Below are positions 1 through 8,841 of a DNA stretch of 64,000 nt, piece after piece. The stretch is taken from positions 4,572,001 through 4,636,000 of the forward strand of contig NZ_CP109078.1 of NCBI RefSeq assembly GCF_035917455.1, read 5' to 3'. Position 1 is the first letter of the stretch; each line of letters starts with the position of its first letter. The position numbers and the translations under genes are program-made. Under the pieces are notes generated by a model. It was given only the letters and a program-made list of their open reading frames with translations. It had not been told where the DNA came from and did no database searches. The DNA is from Micromonospora sp. NBC_01796 (lineage in GTDB: Bacteria > Actinomycetota > Actinomycetes > Mycobacteriales > Micromonosporaceae).

Positions 1-204
1 CAGCACGTGGAGGACGTGATGCTGCGGCTGCGCCTGGACTCGGGACTGCCGTTGGCCGGGCTCGACGACGCCGGTCGGGTCGGCGCGGAACGGGCCCTGG
101 CAGACGGTCTGCTGAGCCGTCCCGAGTACGCGGCCGGACGAGCGGTGCTGACCCTGCGGGGCCGGCTGCTCGCCGACGCCGTGGTACGCGACCTGCTGCC
201 CTGA
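1..204 (+). CDS. hemW: HemW-like radical SAM protein, C-terminal end (partial)
   Basis: Only the last 67 residues are present; the reading frame is open to the left edge. The tail ends in LTLRGRLLADAVVRDLLP, which resembles the C-terminus of HemW (the coproporphyrinogen III oxidase-like heme chaperone), and HemW commonly sits directly upstream of hrcA in actinomycetes. The radical SAM domain lies outside the window, so the call rests on the short tail and on gene order. It runs convergent with the next gene and a GC-rich hairpin lies between the two stops. Confidence 0.7.
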   Translation, partial: QHVEDVMLRLRLDSGLPLAGLDDAGRVGAERALADGLLSRPEYAAGRAVLTLRGRLLADAVVRDLLP

Positions 205-220
205 CCCCCGGTCGGGCGGG

Positions 221-258
221 CGCTGGCTCGGGCCGGTCCGGACCGCCCCGAGCCAGCG
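221..258. terminator. Bidirectional hairpin between convergent genes
   Basis: A 12-bp perfect stem (221-232 with 247-258; arms CGCTGGCTCGGG and CCCGAGCCAGCG) surrounds an inner palindrome GGTCCGGACC (235-244). It lies between the converging stops of hemW and the DUF4870 gene. No U-run follows, as is usual in actinomycetes. Confidence 0.6.
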
Positions 259-278
259 GATCATGCTCGCCCGATGGC

Positions 279-956
279 TTACTTCACCAGGCGGTACGTC
301 ATCGGGTACTGGTAGAGGGTGCCCTCGTTCGCCCGGAGGCCGCCGATCACCGAGAACACGATGATCACGATCCAGACGATGAGGGGGAGCAGGCCGAGGG
401 TGCAGATCCCGAGGATGACCGCGATCAGCATGACGATCGCCCAGGTGATCTGGAAGTTCAGCGCCTCGACCGCGTGTGCCCGTACGGTCGGCGACCTGTC
501 ACCCTTGGCGAGCAGCGCGATCAGCGGGGCGACGAAGCCGACGGCGATGCCACCGAAGTGCGCGATCAGGGCCCAGGTCTTCTCGTCGCTGTTCGCGTAA
601 CCGGTCGGAGCCGGGCCGCCCGGATAGCCGCCGCCCGGGGGGTAGCCGCCAGGGTTGTAACCGGGGGTGTAGCCACCGGGCGGCGGGTAGCCACCGCCGG
701 CGGGCGGCGGGTAGCCACCCGGCGGGGGATAGCCACCCGGCGGGGGGTAGCCGCCGGGCGGGGGGTAGCCGCCGGCCGGCGGGGGTGCGCTCGGCGCGCC
801 GTACTGCGGGGCGGCCGGGGGCGGCCCGTAACCGGGCGGGGGCGCCTCGTCCGGACTCGAGTACGAGCCCGGCGACGTGAACGGAGTAGTCGGCGGTTCC
901 GGCGGCGGGTAACCGCCGGGGCCGCCCTCTCCGGGAGGGCGGGGTGGTTCAGTCAT
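279..956 (-). CDS. DUF4870-domain membrane protein with Pro/Gly/Tyr repeat N-terminus
   Basis: 225 residues. The first half is low complexity, with a tandem GGYPPP-type repeat (about six copies) and many prolines. The second half starts near TWALIAHFGGI and holds hydrophobic segments (VGFVAPLIALLAKG; ITWAIVMLIAVILGICTLG; LPLIVWIVIIVFSVIGG) separated by RAHAVEALNFQ, the layout of DUF4870/Tic20-like small membrane proteins. I chose ATG 956 (MTEPPRPPGEG) over an in-frame ATG 12 codons upstream because the extension is not Pro-rich like the rest. The biochemical role of DUF4870 is unknown. The repeat tail is probably cytoplasmic and disordered. Confidence 0.75.
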   Translation of the reverse strand: MTEPPRPPGEGGPGGYPPPEPPTTPFTSPGSYSSPDEAPPPGYGPPPAAPQYGAPSAPPPAGGYPPPGGYPPPGGYPPPGGYPPPAGGGYPPPGGYTPGYNPGGYPPGGGYPGGPAPTGYANSDEKTWALIAHFGGIAVGFVAPLIALLAKGDRSPTVRAHAVEALNFQITWAIVMLIAVILGICTLGLLPLIVWIVIIVFSVIGGLRANEGTLYQYPMTYRLVK

Positions 957-1133
957 GGGGTCACGGTAGGGGTATCGATCAAACGACGCCAACTACCACG
1001 AGTGACTTCACTGGACAATTGCCGACTGAAGCTGTTATGCCGACAGGGGGTCGGTTACCGTCCACCAGATCACTCAAGATCTCCGGCCGGGCTCGCGATT
1101 GATCATCGCAACCGGTCGGGCCCACGTCGTAGA

Positions 1134-1160
1134 CTGGCACTCGTTACAGTCGAGTGCCAG
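1134..1160. promoter_or_regulatory. CIRCE heat-shock operator upstream of hrcA
   Basis: Perfect inverted repeat CTGGCACTC (1134-1142), 9-nt spacer (1143-1151), GAGTGCCAG (1152-1160). This matches the CIRCE consensus TTAGCACTC-N9-GAGTGCTAA except at the two outer bases of each arm, which remain complementary. It ends 47 bp before the hrcA start, so it predicts HrcA autorepression of hrcA-dnaJ. Confidence 0.93.
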
Positions 1161-1207
1161 ACTGGTGGGCCGGGTGCTCGCACCGACCCGGTCGCAGGGA
1201 GGTGAGG

Positions 1208-2230
1208 ATGGGTCTCGACGACCGCAAGCTCGACGTGCTGCGCGCGATCGTGGAGGACTACGTTTCCACCCAGGAGCCGGTCGGCAGCAAGGCCCTGGTC
1301 GAGCGGCACCAACTGGGCGTATCACCGGCCACCGTCCGTAACGACATGGCCGTGCTCGAAGAAGAGGGCTACATCCGGCAGCCGCACACCAGTGCCGGCC
1401 GGGTGCCCACCGACCGCGGTTACCGACTGTTCGTCGACCGCCTCTCCCGGGTCAAGCCGCTCACCCCGGCCGAGCGCCGGGCCATCGAACGTTTCCTGGT
1501 CGGCGCCGTCGACCTCGACGACGTGGTGCACCGTACGGTCCGGCTGCTCGCCCAGCTCACCCGGCAGGTCGCCGTGGTGCAGTACCCGAGCCTGGCCCGT
1601 TCGTCCGTGCGCCACCTGGAACTGGTGCCGATCTCCACCACCCGGCTCATGTTCGTCATGATCGCCGACACCGGTCGGGTCGAACAGCGCCTGGTCGAGA
1701 TGCCCGCGCCGCTGCTCGCCGACGACGTGACCGACCTGCGCCGGCTGATCAACGAGAAGCTCGTCGGCAGCCGGCTCTCCGACACCCCGCCGCTGGTCCA
1801 GGCACTGGTCGACGAGGTCACACCCGACCTGCGTCCGGCCATGGCGACGCTGGCGACCGTCCTGCTGGAAACCCTCGTCGAGCGACACGAGGAACGGATC
1901 GCCCTCGCCGGGACCGCCAACCTGACCCGAGGCGGGCTGCTCGACTTCCAGGGCTCGCTGCGACCGATTCTGGAGGCGCTGGAGGAGGAGGTCATCCTGC
2001 TCAAGCTCTTCGGCGAGGTCGAACCCAGTACGCTCCGAATTCGGATCGGCGACGAAAATGAGATCGACAACCTGCGCGCCACCTCGGTGGTGAGCACCGG
2101 GTACGGCACCGGCAGCAACATCCTCGGCGGGCTCGGGGTGCTCGGGCCGACCCGGATGGACTACCCCGGCACCATCGCGACCGTACGCGCCGTCGCCCGA
2201 TACGTGGGCGACCTACTGGCACAGAACTGA
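1208..2230 (+). CDS. hrcA: Heat-inducible transcriptional repressor HrcA
   Basis: 340 residues, the usual length. HrcA binds CIRCE and represses chaperone genes, and GroEL promotes its activity. The N-terminal winged helix is clear ([21 protein letters not shown], then [20 protein letters not shown] and [18 protein letters not shown]), followed by the GAF-like domain and the conserved C-terminal [20 protein letters not shown]. The start is ATG 1208, preceded by GGAGGTGAGG; an ATG 18 codons upstream lies in the operator region and was rejected. dnaJ follows after about 100 bp, so the two are likely co-transcribed under the CIRCE. Confidence 0.97.
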   Translation: MGLDDRKLDVLRAIVEDYVSTQEPVGSKALVERHQLGVSPATVRNDMAVLEEEGYIRQPHTSAGRVPTDRGYRLFVDRLSRVKPLTPAERRAIERFLVGAVDLDDVVHRTVRLLAQLTRQVAVVQYPSLARSSVRHLELVPISTTRLMFVMIADTGRVEQRLVEMPAPLLADDVTDLRRLINEKLVGSRLSDTPPLVQALVDEVTPDLRPAMATLATVLLETLVERHEERIALAGTANLTRGGLLDFQGSLRPILEALEEEVILLKLFGEVEPSTLRIRIGDENEIDNLRATSVVSTGYGTGSNILGGLGVLGPTRMDYPGTIATVRAVARYVGDLLAQN

Positions 2231-2330
2231 CGGGCAACGGTGCAGCGGGCGGCACCGGTACGGAACTGATCAACAAGCTGACCTGACGACACCGGCGGAC
2301 GGCACGACTGACATGGGGACACGGAACACA

Positions 2331-3464
2331 GTGGCCAAGGACTACTACGGGATTCTCGGCGTCAGCCGGGAGGCCTCCGACGACGAGATCAAGCGCGCCT
2401 ACCGAAAGCTGGCGCGGCAGTTCCATCCGGACGTCAATCCGGATCCGGAGGCGCACGAGAAGTTCAAGGACATCAACGCCGCCTACGAGGTCCTCTCCGA
2501 CGACCAGAAACGGCAGATCGTCGACCTCGGCGGGGACCCGTTGGCCCCCGGCGGTGGCGGCGGTGGCGCCGGACCCGGCGGTGCCGGCCCGTTCGTCGGC
2601 TTCCAGGACATCATGGACGCGTTCTTCGGTGCCGCGGGCGGCAGCCGGGGGCCCCGTCCACGTACGCGTCCGGGTGCCGACGCCATCCTGCGTCTCGAAC
2701 TCGACCTGAACGAGACGGCGTTCGGCGTCGAGGCGCCGATCACCGTCGACACCGCCGTACTCTGCACCACCTGCGCCGGTGCGGGCACCGCCGCCGGCAC
2801 CCACCTCGCCACCTGCGAGGCGTGCGGTGGGCGGGGCGAGGTCCAGTCGGTCCAGCGGACGTTCCTCGGCCAGGTCGTCTCGTCCCGGCCGTGCACCGTC
2901 TGCCAGGGCTACGGCACCGTCATCCCGCACCCCTGCCCGACCTGCGCCGGTGACGGGCGGGTCCGTACCCGCCGGTCGCTGACCGTCAAGATCCCGGCCG
3001 GGGTCGAGGACGGCATGCGGATCCGGCTCGCCCAGCAGGGTGAGGTCGGCCCCGGCGGCGGCACCGCCGGTGACCTGTACGTCGAGATCCACGAACGCGT
3101 CCACGACGTCTACTCCCGCAAGGGCGACGACCTGCACTGCCGGGTCACCGTGCCGATGACGGCGGCGGCGCTGGGCACCCGGCTCACCATCAAGACGCTG
3201 GACAGCGACGAACCCGTCGACGTCAAGCCGGGCACCCAACCGGGCAGCACGCTGCGGCTGCGCGCCCGTGGCGTACCGCACCTGCGCGGCACCGGACGGG
3301 GTGACCTCTTCGTCCACCTGGACGTCCGTACGCCGACCAAGCTCGACGCCGATCAGGAGCGCATGCTCCGCGACTTCGCCAAGACCAGAGGGGAGGAGGT
3401 CGCCGAGCTGAGCAAACAGGGCGGCTTCTTCTCCCGCATGCGAGACGCCTTCAACGGCCACTGA
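2331..3464 (+). CDS. dnaJ: Molecular chaperone DnaJ
   Basis: 377 residues. The J domain starts at [18 protein letters not shown] and includes FHPDVNPD with the HPD motif that stimulates DnaK ATPase. A Gly-rich linker ([17 protein letters not shown]) follows, then four zinc-finger CxxCxGxG-type motifs ([32 protein letters not shown]) and the substrate-binding C-terminal domains. The start is GTG 2331; the in-frame ATG at 2313 would add six unrelated residues. This is the hrcA-linked DnaJ, often called DnaJ2 in actinomycetes, which usually have a second copy in the dnaK operon. Confidence 0.96.
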   Translation: MAKDYYGILGVSREASDDEIKRAYRKLARQFHPDVNPDPEAHEKFKDINAAYEVLSDDQKRQIVDLGGDPLAPGGGGGGAGPGGAGPFVGFQDIMDAFFGAAGGSRGPRPRTRPGADAILRLELDLNETAFGVEAPITVDTAVLCTTCAGAGTAAGTHLATCEACGGRGEVQSVQRTFLGQVVSSRPCTVCQGYGTVIPHPCPTCAGDGRVRTRRSLTVKIPAGVEDGMRIRLAQQGEVGPGGGTAGDLYVEIHERVHDVYSRKGDDLHCRVTVPMTAAALGTRLTIKTLDSDEPVDVKPGTQPGSTLRLRARGVPHLRGTGRGDLFVHLDVRTPTKLDADQERMLRDFAKTRGEEVAELSKQGGFFSRMRDAFNGH

Positions 3465-3491
3465 CCCGCGCCGGGGCCCGTGGTTCGCGCA

Positions 3492-3545
3492 CTTGTAGAG
3501 AAAGAGTGGCTATTCCTTCGGGGGTAGCCACTCTTTCTCTACAAG
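3492..3545. repeat. Long perfect intergenic hairpin (21-bp stem, 12-nt loop)
   Basis: Arms 3492-3512 and 3525-3545 are perfect reverse complements over 21 bp; the loop is TTCCTTCGGGGG. It is markedly A/T-richer than its surroundings. It lies between dnaJ and rsmE, which point the same way, so it may terminate hrcA-dnaJ transcription. Its stem is far longer than a typical terminator and recalls the two other long hairpins in this window. Confidence 0.85.
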
Positions 3546-3599
3546 AGGGGCCATAGCGGGGGCGGTGAGCGGGGTGGGGTGGGCGGTTAGCCTGGGGGC

Positions 3600-4334
3600 G
3601 TGTCGGTGCCGTTGTTTTTGGTGGAAGCCCTGCCTGTGGGGGAGTCGTTCACGCTCGGTGGGGCGGAGGGGCATCACGCGGCCACCGTGCAGCGGTTGCG
3701 GGTCGGCGAGGAGTTGCTGCTCGCCGACGGGAAGGGCGGCACGGCCGCCGCGTCGGTGACCGCCGTCGGCCGGGGCACCCTGGAGCTTCGGGTGGCCTCT
3801 TTCGCGTACGCCGACGCGCCCGACCCGCGACTCGTGGTGGTCCAGGGGATCGCCAAGGGAGACCGGGGCGAGTTGGCCGTGCAGGCGATGACCGAGGTCG
3901 GGGTGGACGAGATCGTGCCCTGGGCGGCGTCCCGTTCGGTGGTGCAGTGGCGCGGCGAGCGGGGCGGCCGGGCCAGGGAGAAGTGGGTGGCGACCGCGCG
4001 GGAGGCGGCCAAGCAGGCCCGCCGCCCGTGGTTGCCGGTGGTGGCCGGAGCACCGGACGAGTCGACCGGGCGGGTGGTGGACCGGATCACCGGGGCGGCG
4101 GCCGGTTTTGTGCTGCACGAGGAGGCGACGGTCGGTCTCTCCGCTGTCGACCTGCCGTCGACCGGGGAGATCGTGCTGGTCGTGGGGCCGGAGGGTGGCA
4201 TCACCCCGGCCGAGGTGGCGGCGTTCGAGTCCGCCGGTGCGCGGACGGTACGACTCGGTCCGGCGGTGTTGCGTACGTCGACCGCAGGGGTGGCGGCACT
4301 CGCCGTCCTGTCGGCCCGACTGGGGCGCTGGTAA
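3600..4334 (+). CDS. rsmE: 16S rRNA m3U1498 methyltransferase RsmE
   Basis: 244 residues, full length for the SPOUT-fold RsmE family, which N3-methylates U1498 of 16S rRNA with SAM. The N-terminal PUA-like part contains GGAEGHHAATVQRLRVGEEL. The SPOUT knot has QAMTEVGVDEIVPW, then EIVLVVGPEGGITPAEVAAF and a C-terminal RLGPAVLRTSTAGVAAL. The start is GTG 3600 (VSVPLFLVEAL). It is separated from dnaJ by the long hairpin, which suggests its own promoter, though hrcA-dnaJ-rsmE order is common in actinomycetes. Confidence 0.95.
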   Translation: MSVPLFLVEALPVGESFTLGGAEGHHAATVQRLRVGEELLLADGKGGTAAASVTAVGRGTLELRVASFAYADAPDPRLVVVQGIAKGDRGELAVQAMTEVGVDEIVPWAASRSVVQWRGERGGRAREKWVATAREAAKQARRPWLPVVAGAPDESTGRVVDRITGAAAGFVLHEEATVGLSAVDLPSTGEIVLVVGPEGGITPAEVAAFESAGARTVRLGPAVLRTSTAGVAALAVLSARLGRW

Positions 4335-4344
4335 CGGGTACGGC

Positions 4345-6789
4345 CTACCCGGTGACGTCGACCGTGGCGGTCAGGCGTACGTCGGCGACGCCCCGGGCCG
4401 CCTCCACGGTGTAGCGACCGGGAACGGTGGACCACTGACCGGCCCAGATCTGGGTCGTACGGGCGGCCAGCGGCACCCGTACGGTGATCGTCTCGTCGGG
4501 TGCGGCGGTGACCGTGGCGAAGCCGGCGAGTTGCCGGGTCGGGCGCTCCGGGTCGGGGTCGGACGGGCCGACGTAGACCTGCACCACCTCACGCCCGGTA
4601 CGCGTCCCGCTGTTGCGCACCGTCACCACCGCGACCAGGCCATCACCGCTGGAGTCGGGTTCGACGGTCAGCGACTCGTACGACCAGGTGGTGTAGCCGA
4701 GGCCGTGGCCGAACGGGAACAGCGGGTCGGCCCGCCACCCCCGGTAGCCGACGAACACGCCCTCGTCGTAGTCGAGTTTGCCGTCGACCGGGGTGGTGGA
4801 GAGCACCGGTACGTCGTCGGCGTGCCGGGGCCAGGTGGTCGGCAGTCGCCCACCCGGTTCGGCCCCGCCGAGCAGTACGTCGGCGAGCGCGGCGCCGGCC
4901 TCCTGCCCGGGGAACCAGGTGAGCAGGATCGCCGCCACCTCGTCGGCCCACGGCATCAGGACCGGTGAGCCGGCGTTGACCACGACGACCGTACGCGGAT
5001 TGGCCGCCGCGACCCTGGTCACGAGTTCGTCCTGGCGGCCGGGCAGGGCCAGGGTGGTCCGGTCGAAGCCTTCCGACTCGACCTGCTCGGTGGTGCCGAC
5101 CACCACGACCGCGACGTCCGCCTCGGCGGCGGCGCGGGCCGCCGCGTCGAGCAGTTCGTCGGCGTCGGCGGTCGGTTCGGCGTGACCGAGGGCGAACTGC
5201 ACGAAACCGGCCATCCCCTCGACCACCTGCAGGGTGAGGGTCACCTCGACCGGTTCGCCTTCGCGCATGGTGGTCGGGAAACGCCGTTCGACCGGGGCGA
5301 AGAACGTGACCGTGGGGTCCTGGTCCTCGTCGAAGACCGGCCCGTCGAAGATCGCGGTGCCGGCGACGGTGAGGTTGAACATCCCGAACCCGTCGATCGA
5401 GAGCTGGTGCTCGCCCCCGGTCCGTGGGGTGTGGCGGGCGGTCAGTTCCACCGACGCCAGGTCGGCCGGGTCGACCCCGTCGGGCAGGCCGCCCATCCAC
5501 CGGACGATCGCGGTGCCGAGTTCGGCCCGGTAGAGCACCTCGCCGCCGGCTCCGCGCAGGGTCGCGGTGATCGGGGACCACTGTGCGCCGGTGGCCGCCG
5601 GGAGCTTCGGCCGGGGATCGGCGCCGATCGTGTACGTGACCTCGGCGCCCGGCAGCGCGGCGGTCAGCCCGGCCAGCGGGGAGACGATCCGCTCCGGGAC
5701 GACCTGGGCGCTGCCACCGCCGAGGATCCGGGCGTCGGTGGCGAGCGCACCGGAGACCGCGACCCGGCGCAGCGTGGTCCGGTCCAGCGGCAGCACCGCC
5801 CCCTCGTTGCGGGCGAGCACGAACGAGCGGGTCGCGATGTGACGCGCCACGTCCGGTCCGTGCAGCGGCGCCGGCCGGTCGGCCGGTTCCACCGCCGGGG
5901 GTACGCCGTCGAGCAGGCCCACCCGCGCGGCGAGGCGCAGGACCCGCCGTACCTTGTCGTCGATCACGTCCTGGGCGACCCGGCCGGCGCGTACGGCGGC
6001 GACCAGCTCCGGTCCCCACGGGTCACCGTGTGCGGGCATCACCACGTCGAGCCCGCCGTTGGCGGTGCCCACCGCGGACCGGGCGGCGGTCCAGTCGGAG
6101 ACGATGAACCCGTCGAAGCCCCAGCGTTCTTTCAGGAGCCCGTGTTGGAGTTCGGCGTGCTCGGTCATCGTGGAGCCGTTGACCCCGTTGTACGCGGCCA
6201 TCACGCCCCACGCCCCGGCGGCCACGATCCGCTCGAACGGGGCAAGGTACAGCTCGTGCAGGGCCCGTTCCGACACCCGTACGTCAACGGTGAACCGGTC
6301 GGTTTCGGAGTCGTTGGCGACGAAGTGCTTGACCGTGGTGCCGACGCCCTGGTCCTGCACCCCGGTCACGTACCCGGCGCCGATCTCGCCGGTGAGCAGC
6401 GGATCCTCGGAGTAGCACTCGAAGTGCCGGCCACCGAGCGGGCTGCGGTGCAGGTTGACCGTCGGCGCCAACAGCACGTGTACGCCCTTGCGTCGCGCCT
6501 CCTGCCCGAGCAGCCGACCGGCTTCCCTGGCCAACTCCGGGTCCCAGGTGGCGGCGAGCGCGGTCGGGCTCGGCAGCGCCACCGACGGATCGTCCGGCGC
6601 CCACCCGATCCCGCGTACGCCGATCGGCCCGTCGGACATCACCAGCGAACGCAACCCGATCTCCGGGAGCGCGGGCAGGGTCCACCAGTCCTGACCGGAC
6701 AGCAGCCGTACCTTCGCCTCCAGATCGAGCACGCCCAACGCCCGCTCGATCGCCGCCTCGGTCACCGAAGTTGTCGCCGCTGCCGTCAT
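4345..6789 (-). CDS. Glycoside hydrolase family 3 beta-glucosidase with PA14 domain
   Basis: 814 residues with no signal peptide, so probably cytoplasmic. GH3 enzymes are retaining glycosidases. The (beta/alpha)8 domain carries VMSDGPIGVRG, HFECYSEDPLLTGEIGAGYV, VKHFVANDSETDR and the nucleophile region GFIVSDWTA, where D is the likely nucleophile. The second GH3 domain is split by a PA14-like insert (about residues 390-520), then resumes at ADVAVVVVGTTEQVESEGFDR; a fibronectin-III-like tail closes it. The start is ATG 6789 with AGGGGG upstream. The IS-interrupted palindrome at 6942-8639 lies about 150 bp upstream and may once have been its control region. Substrate cannot be told from sequence. 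Confidence 0.93.
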   Translation of the reverse strand: MTAAATTSVTEAAIERALGVLDLEAKVRLLSGQDWWTLPALPEIGLRSLVMSDGPIGVRGIGWAPDDPSVALPSPTALAATWDPELAREAGRLLGQEARRKGVHVLLAPTVNLHRSPLGGRHFECYSEDPLLTGEIGAGYVTGVQDQGVGTTVKHFVANDSETDRFTVDVRVSERALHELYLAPFERIVAAGAWGVMAAYNGVNGSTMTEHAELQHGLLKERWGFDGFIVSDWTAARSAVGTANGGLDVVMPAHGDPWGPELVAAVRAGRVAQDVIDDKVRRVLRLAARVGLLDGVPPAVEPADRPAPLHGPDVARHIATRSFVLARNEGAVLPLDRTTLRRVAVSGALATDARILGGGSAQVVPERIVSPLAGLTAALPGAEVTYTIGADPRPKLPAATGAQWSPITATLRGAGGEVLYRAELGTAIVRWMGGLPDGVDPADLASVELTARHTPRTGGEHQLSIDGFGMFNLTVAGTAIFDGPVFDEDQDPTVTFFAPVERRFPTTMREGEPVEVTLTLQVVEGMAGFVQFALGHAEPTADADELLDAAARAAAEADVAVVVVGTTEQVESEGFDRTTLALPGRQDELVTRVAAANPRTVVVVNAGSPVLMPWADEVAAILLTWFPGQEAGAALADVLLGGAEPGGRLPTTWPRHADDVPVLSTTPVDGKLDYDEGVFVGYRGWRADPLFPFGHGLGYTTWSYESLTVEPDSSGDGLVAVVTVRNSGTRTGREVVQVYVGPSDPDPERPTRQLAGFATVTAAPDETITVRVPLAARTTQIWAGQWSTVPGRYTVEAARGVADVRLTATVDVTG

Positions 6790-6941
6790 CGCGCCGCCCC
6801 CTGAAGGTCGATTCCGATCGATCCTGCCAGCGATCGACCATCCCCGCACGCCGTCTGCGTTGACGTCGGGTGGGCTGGGGGAAAGCACTGCCGGGGCTGC
6901 CTCGGTGGCGGCATTGCTCGTCCGGAGAAATCAACGCCTTC

Positions 6942-6964
6942 ATCTCGTACATCGTCTTTGATGT
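6942..6964 (+). repeat. Left arm of a palindrome split by the IS element
   Basis: These 23 bases are the reverse complement, with a single mismatch, of 8617-8639 on the far side of the IS. If the IS and one copy of its target duplication are removed, the arms flank a four-base centre ACGC. The restored site lies upstream of the beta-glucosidase gene. Confidence 0.8.
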
Positions 6965-6970
6965 ACGCAC

Positions 6971-8610
6971 ACAATGCCGCTTAGTTAAGGCGTTGGTTGG
7001 TGATTTTGGTGGTGGTTTGGCTGGGTGTGATGGTGATGTGGTGGTGGGTGTGGGTGGGTGGTCGGGGTTGGTGGCGGGGTTTTGTGGGGTAGGGGGTGGC
7101 GGTTGGTCGTCGTTGGCGGGGGTAGGTGCGGTGGCGTCTGGTGAGTGGTGGTTCGTTGAGGATGTCGGTGATGGTGTGGTTGCGGGTGTGGTGGGTGGGG
7201 GGTTGGTGGAGGGCGGTGCGGGCGGTGCGGAGGGTGAGGGTGAAGGAGATGTGGTCGGGGTCGTGGTTGGCGGTGGTGGCGGCTTCGGTGCGGAGGTGGC
7301 AGAGGGCTTGGTAGGTGATGAGGAGTGCGTAGATCTCTTGGGTGATGCCGGTGGGTGTGTGTGAGCGGAGGGTGGTGTTGGTGCCGATGAGGCGGGGTTT
7401 GAGGAAGCTGTAGTGGGTTTCTGATTCCCAGCGTTGTTGGTAGAGGGTGGCGAGTTGTTGCGCGGGGGCGTGGTGGTGGTCGAGCAGGGTGGTGAGTAGC
7501 CGGTATTCGTCGGTTCGGGTGTCTTGGCCGGTGGTGGTGGTGATGGTGAATTCCACGACGCGGATTTGGTGGCCGTGGCGTGGTGGTTGGGGTGCGCGGC
7601 CGCGGGCGCGGGCGCCGTTGAGGCGGGCGGTCTCGCGTCTGGTGGGGAGTGTGGCGAGGAATGAGCCGTCGGGTAGGTGGGTGGTGGGGACGAGTTGGAG
7701 GTTCTTCTTCGCTCGCCAGATGAGGTCGGCGCCGGTGGCGGTGGCGTGTGACCACAGGTCGTGACTGGTGAAGTTCCGGTCGGCGAGGAGGAGCATGCCG
7801 GGGGTGAGTGAGGCGAGGAGCCGCCGGGCGAGGGCGGGTTCGCTGGAGGTGACGACTCCGTCGAAGGCGGCGTCGATGATGCTGTGGGTGCCGCAGTCGA
7901 TGAGTGTCATGAGTCGGATCAGTGGGGTGCTGCCGAGCCGGCGTAGGTAGCTGTCCACTTGTTTTTTGGTGGGTTTGCGGGCTTGGCCGTGGTAGCCGAA
8001 TTCGGTGGCGTTGGCGGGGGTGTCCGGGGCGGGGAGGGTGGTGGCGTCCCATGCGACGAGACGTCGACCGAAGGCGTAGGTCGAGCCGGTTGTGGGGGTG
8101 TTGGTGGAGTCACGGACCCGGTCGAAGAGCAGGTGGAAGGGCTTGACGCCGAGTCGCTGCCGGGCCTGGGTCAACGCTGAGCTCGACGCGATCACGCATC
8201 CCTGACACAGGCCCCGCCACCGTAGGACCAGGATCCGTAGGACGGCCCGGTATCCCGGTGGGCGGTAGCCGTCGGCGGCGCTGAACAGTGTTAACGCGAG
8301 TACGAAGTAGATCACCACCCGGGCGGGTAGGACCCGGCGTCGTTGTTCCCGGCAGCCGGTGGTCTCGATGACCTCGTCGACCAGGTCGGGTGGGACGGTA
8401 CTGGTCAACACCCCGAGATCGATGTGATCGCGGGCTGGGCCACTCATCGCGGGCATGGCAAACTGAACCGACAACGGAACTCCCGGGACAGACGGTCTTT
8501 CTTGGTCGATCGACAGTCATACCGGTAGTTCCGTTGTTCCATGTTCCGCCACGCCGCCGTGACCATCCGGCGTCACCCGACCACCCACCGCCCTAACTGA
8601 GCGGCATTGT
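6971..8610. mobile_element. Complete IS4-family insertion sequence (1640 bp)
   Basis: Terminal inverted repeats ACAATGCCGCTTAGTTAAGG (left, from 6971) and ACAATGCCGCTCAGTTAGGG (right end read inward from 8610) match at 18 of 20 positions. Both ends are flanked by the direct repeat GTACGCAC (6963-6970 and 8611-8618), an 8-bp target-site duplication. The single transposase gene is intact and its stop codon lies inside the left terminal repeat. Intact ends and matching duplication suggest a fairly recent insertion. Confidence 0.92.
6981..8474 (-). CDS. IS4-family DDE transposase
   Basis: 497 residues. The N-terminal domain (LGVLTSTVPPDLVDEVIETTG; LPARVVIYFVLALTLFSAADGY) matches the IS4 transposase N-terminal family. 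Catalytic Asp candidates are in LVAWDATTLPAP and LLLADRNFTSHDLW. The YREK signature is complete in YQQRWESETHYSFLK (Y-x2-R-x3-E-x6-K). The last 60 residues are a Pro/Thr/His/Arg-rich low-complexity tail, and its DNA is strongly G/T skewed on the + strand. TTG 8474 is taken as the start because GGGAG precedes it by 5 nt; ATGs at 8456 and 8447 are alternatives. Confidence 0.93.
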   Translation of the reverse strand: MSVQFAMPAMSGPARDHIDLGVLTSTVPPDLVDEVIETTGCREQRRRVLPARVVIYFVLALTLFSAADGYRPPGYRAVLRILVLRWRGLCQGCVIASSSALTQARQRLGVKPFHLLFDRVRDSTNTPTTGSTYAFGRRLVAWDATTLPAPDTPANATEFGYHGQARKPTKKQVDSYLRRLGSTPLIRLMTLIDCGTHSIIDAAFDGVVTSSEPALARRLLASLTPGMLLLADRNFTSHDLWSHATATGADLIWRAKKNLQLVPTTHLPDGSFLATLPTRRETARLNGARARGRAPQPPRHGHQIRVVEFTITTTTGQDTRTDEYRLLTTLLDHHHAPAQQLATLYQQRWESETHYSFLKPRLIGTNTTLRSHTPTGITQEIYALLITYQALCHLRTEAATTANHDPDHISFTLTLRTARTALHQPPTHHTRNHTITDILNEPPLTRRHRTYPRQRRPTATPYPTKPRHQPRPPTHTHHHITITPSQTTTKITNQRLN

Positions 8611-8639
8611 GTACGCACATCAAAAACGATGTACGAGAT
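8611..8639 (+). repeat. Target-site duplication and right arm of the split palindrome
   Basis: 8611-8618 is GTACGCAC, the duplicate of 6963-6970. The right palindrome arm is 8617-8639 and overlaps the duplication by two bases. Together with 6942-6964 it rebuilds the pre-insertion inverted repeat. Confidence 0.8.
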
Positions 8640-8649
8640 CGACGCTCAG

Positions 8650-8841
8650 TTACTCGTCTACTGGCGGTCGGTTTGCCTTGAGCCAGGCTTGGATGTCCGC
8701 TCGGGCCCAGATTCGACCCATCTTCAGAGTCAAGACCGGGTCAGGGAAGCCCTTCCGATTGACAAGGATCGCGGCGCGCTGCTTCGAGATACCACCGAGC
8801 AGCTCGCGTATCTCATCCAAGCCAACGAGGTCCAGATCCAC
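8650..8841 (-). CDS. AlpA/excisionase-like helix-turn-helix protein
   Basis: 63 residues: VDLDLVGLDEIRELLGG then ISKQRAAILVNRKGFPDPV, a MerR-like/AlpA helix-turn-helix, then RIWARADIQAWLKANRP. The order (HTH, FPxPV, aromatic W in WARADIxAWL) is that of AlpA/Xis-type small DNA-binding proteins from phages and integrative elements. The start is GTG 8841 with a weak ribosome site. A TTGACA hexamer on the minus strand (8881-8876) lies about 35 bp upstream and may be its -35 box. No integrase, relaxase or replication gene is adjacent, so it may be an orphan of a lost element. Confidence 0.75.
   Translation of the reverse strand: MDLDLVGLDEIRELLGGISKQRAAILVNRKGFPDPVLTLKMGRIWARADIQAWLKANRPPVDE

Noticed and set aside
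6870-7364. Val/Gly-rich ORF on the plus strand of the IS
   Set aside because: It is the antisense of the skewed, low-complexity transposase tail.
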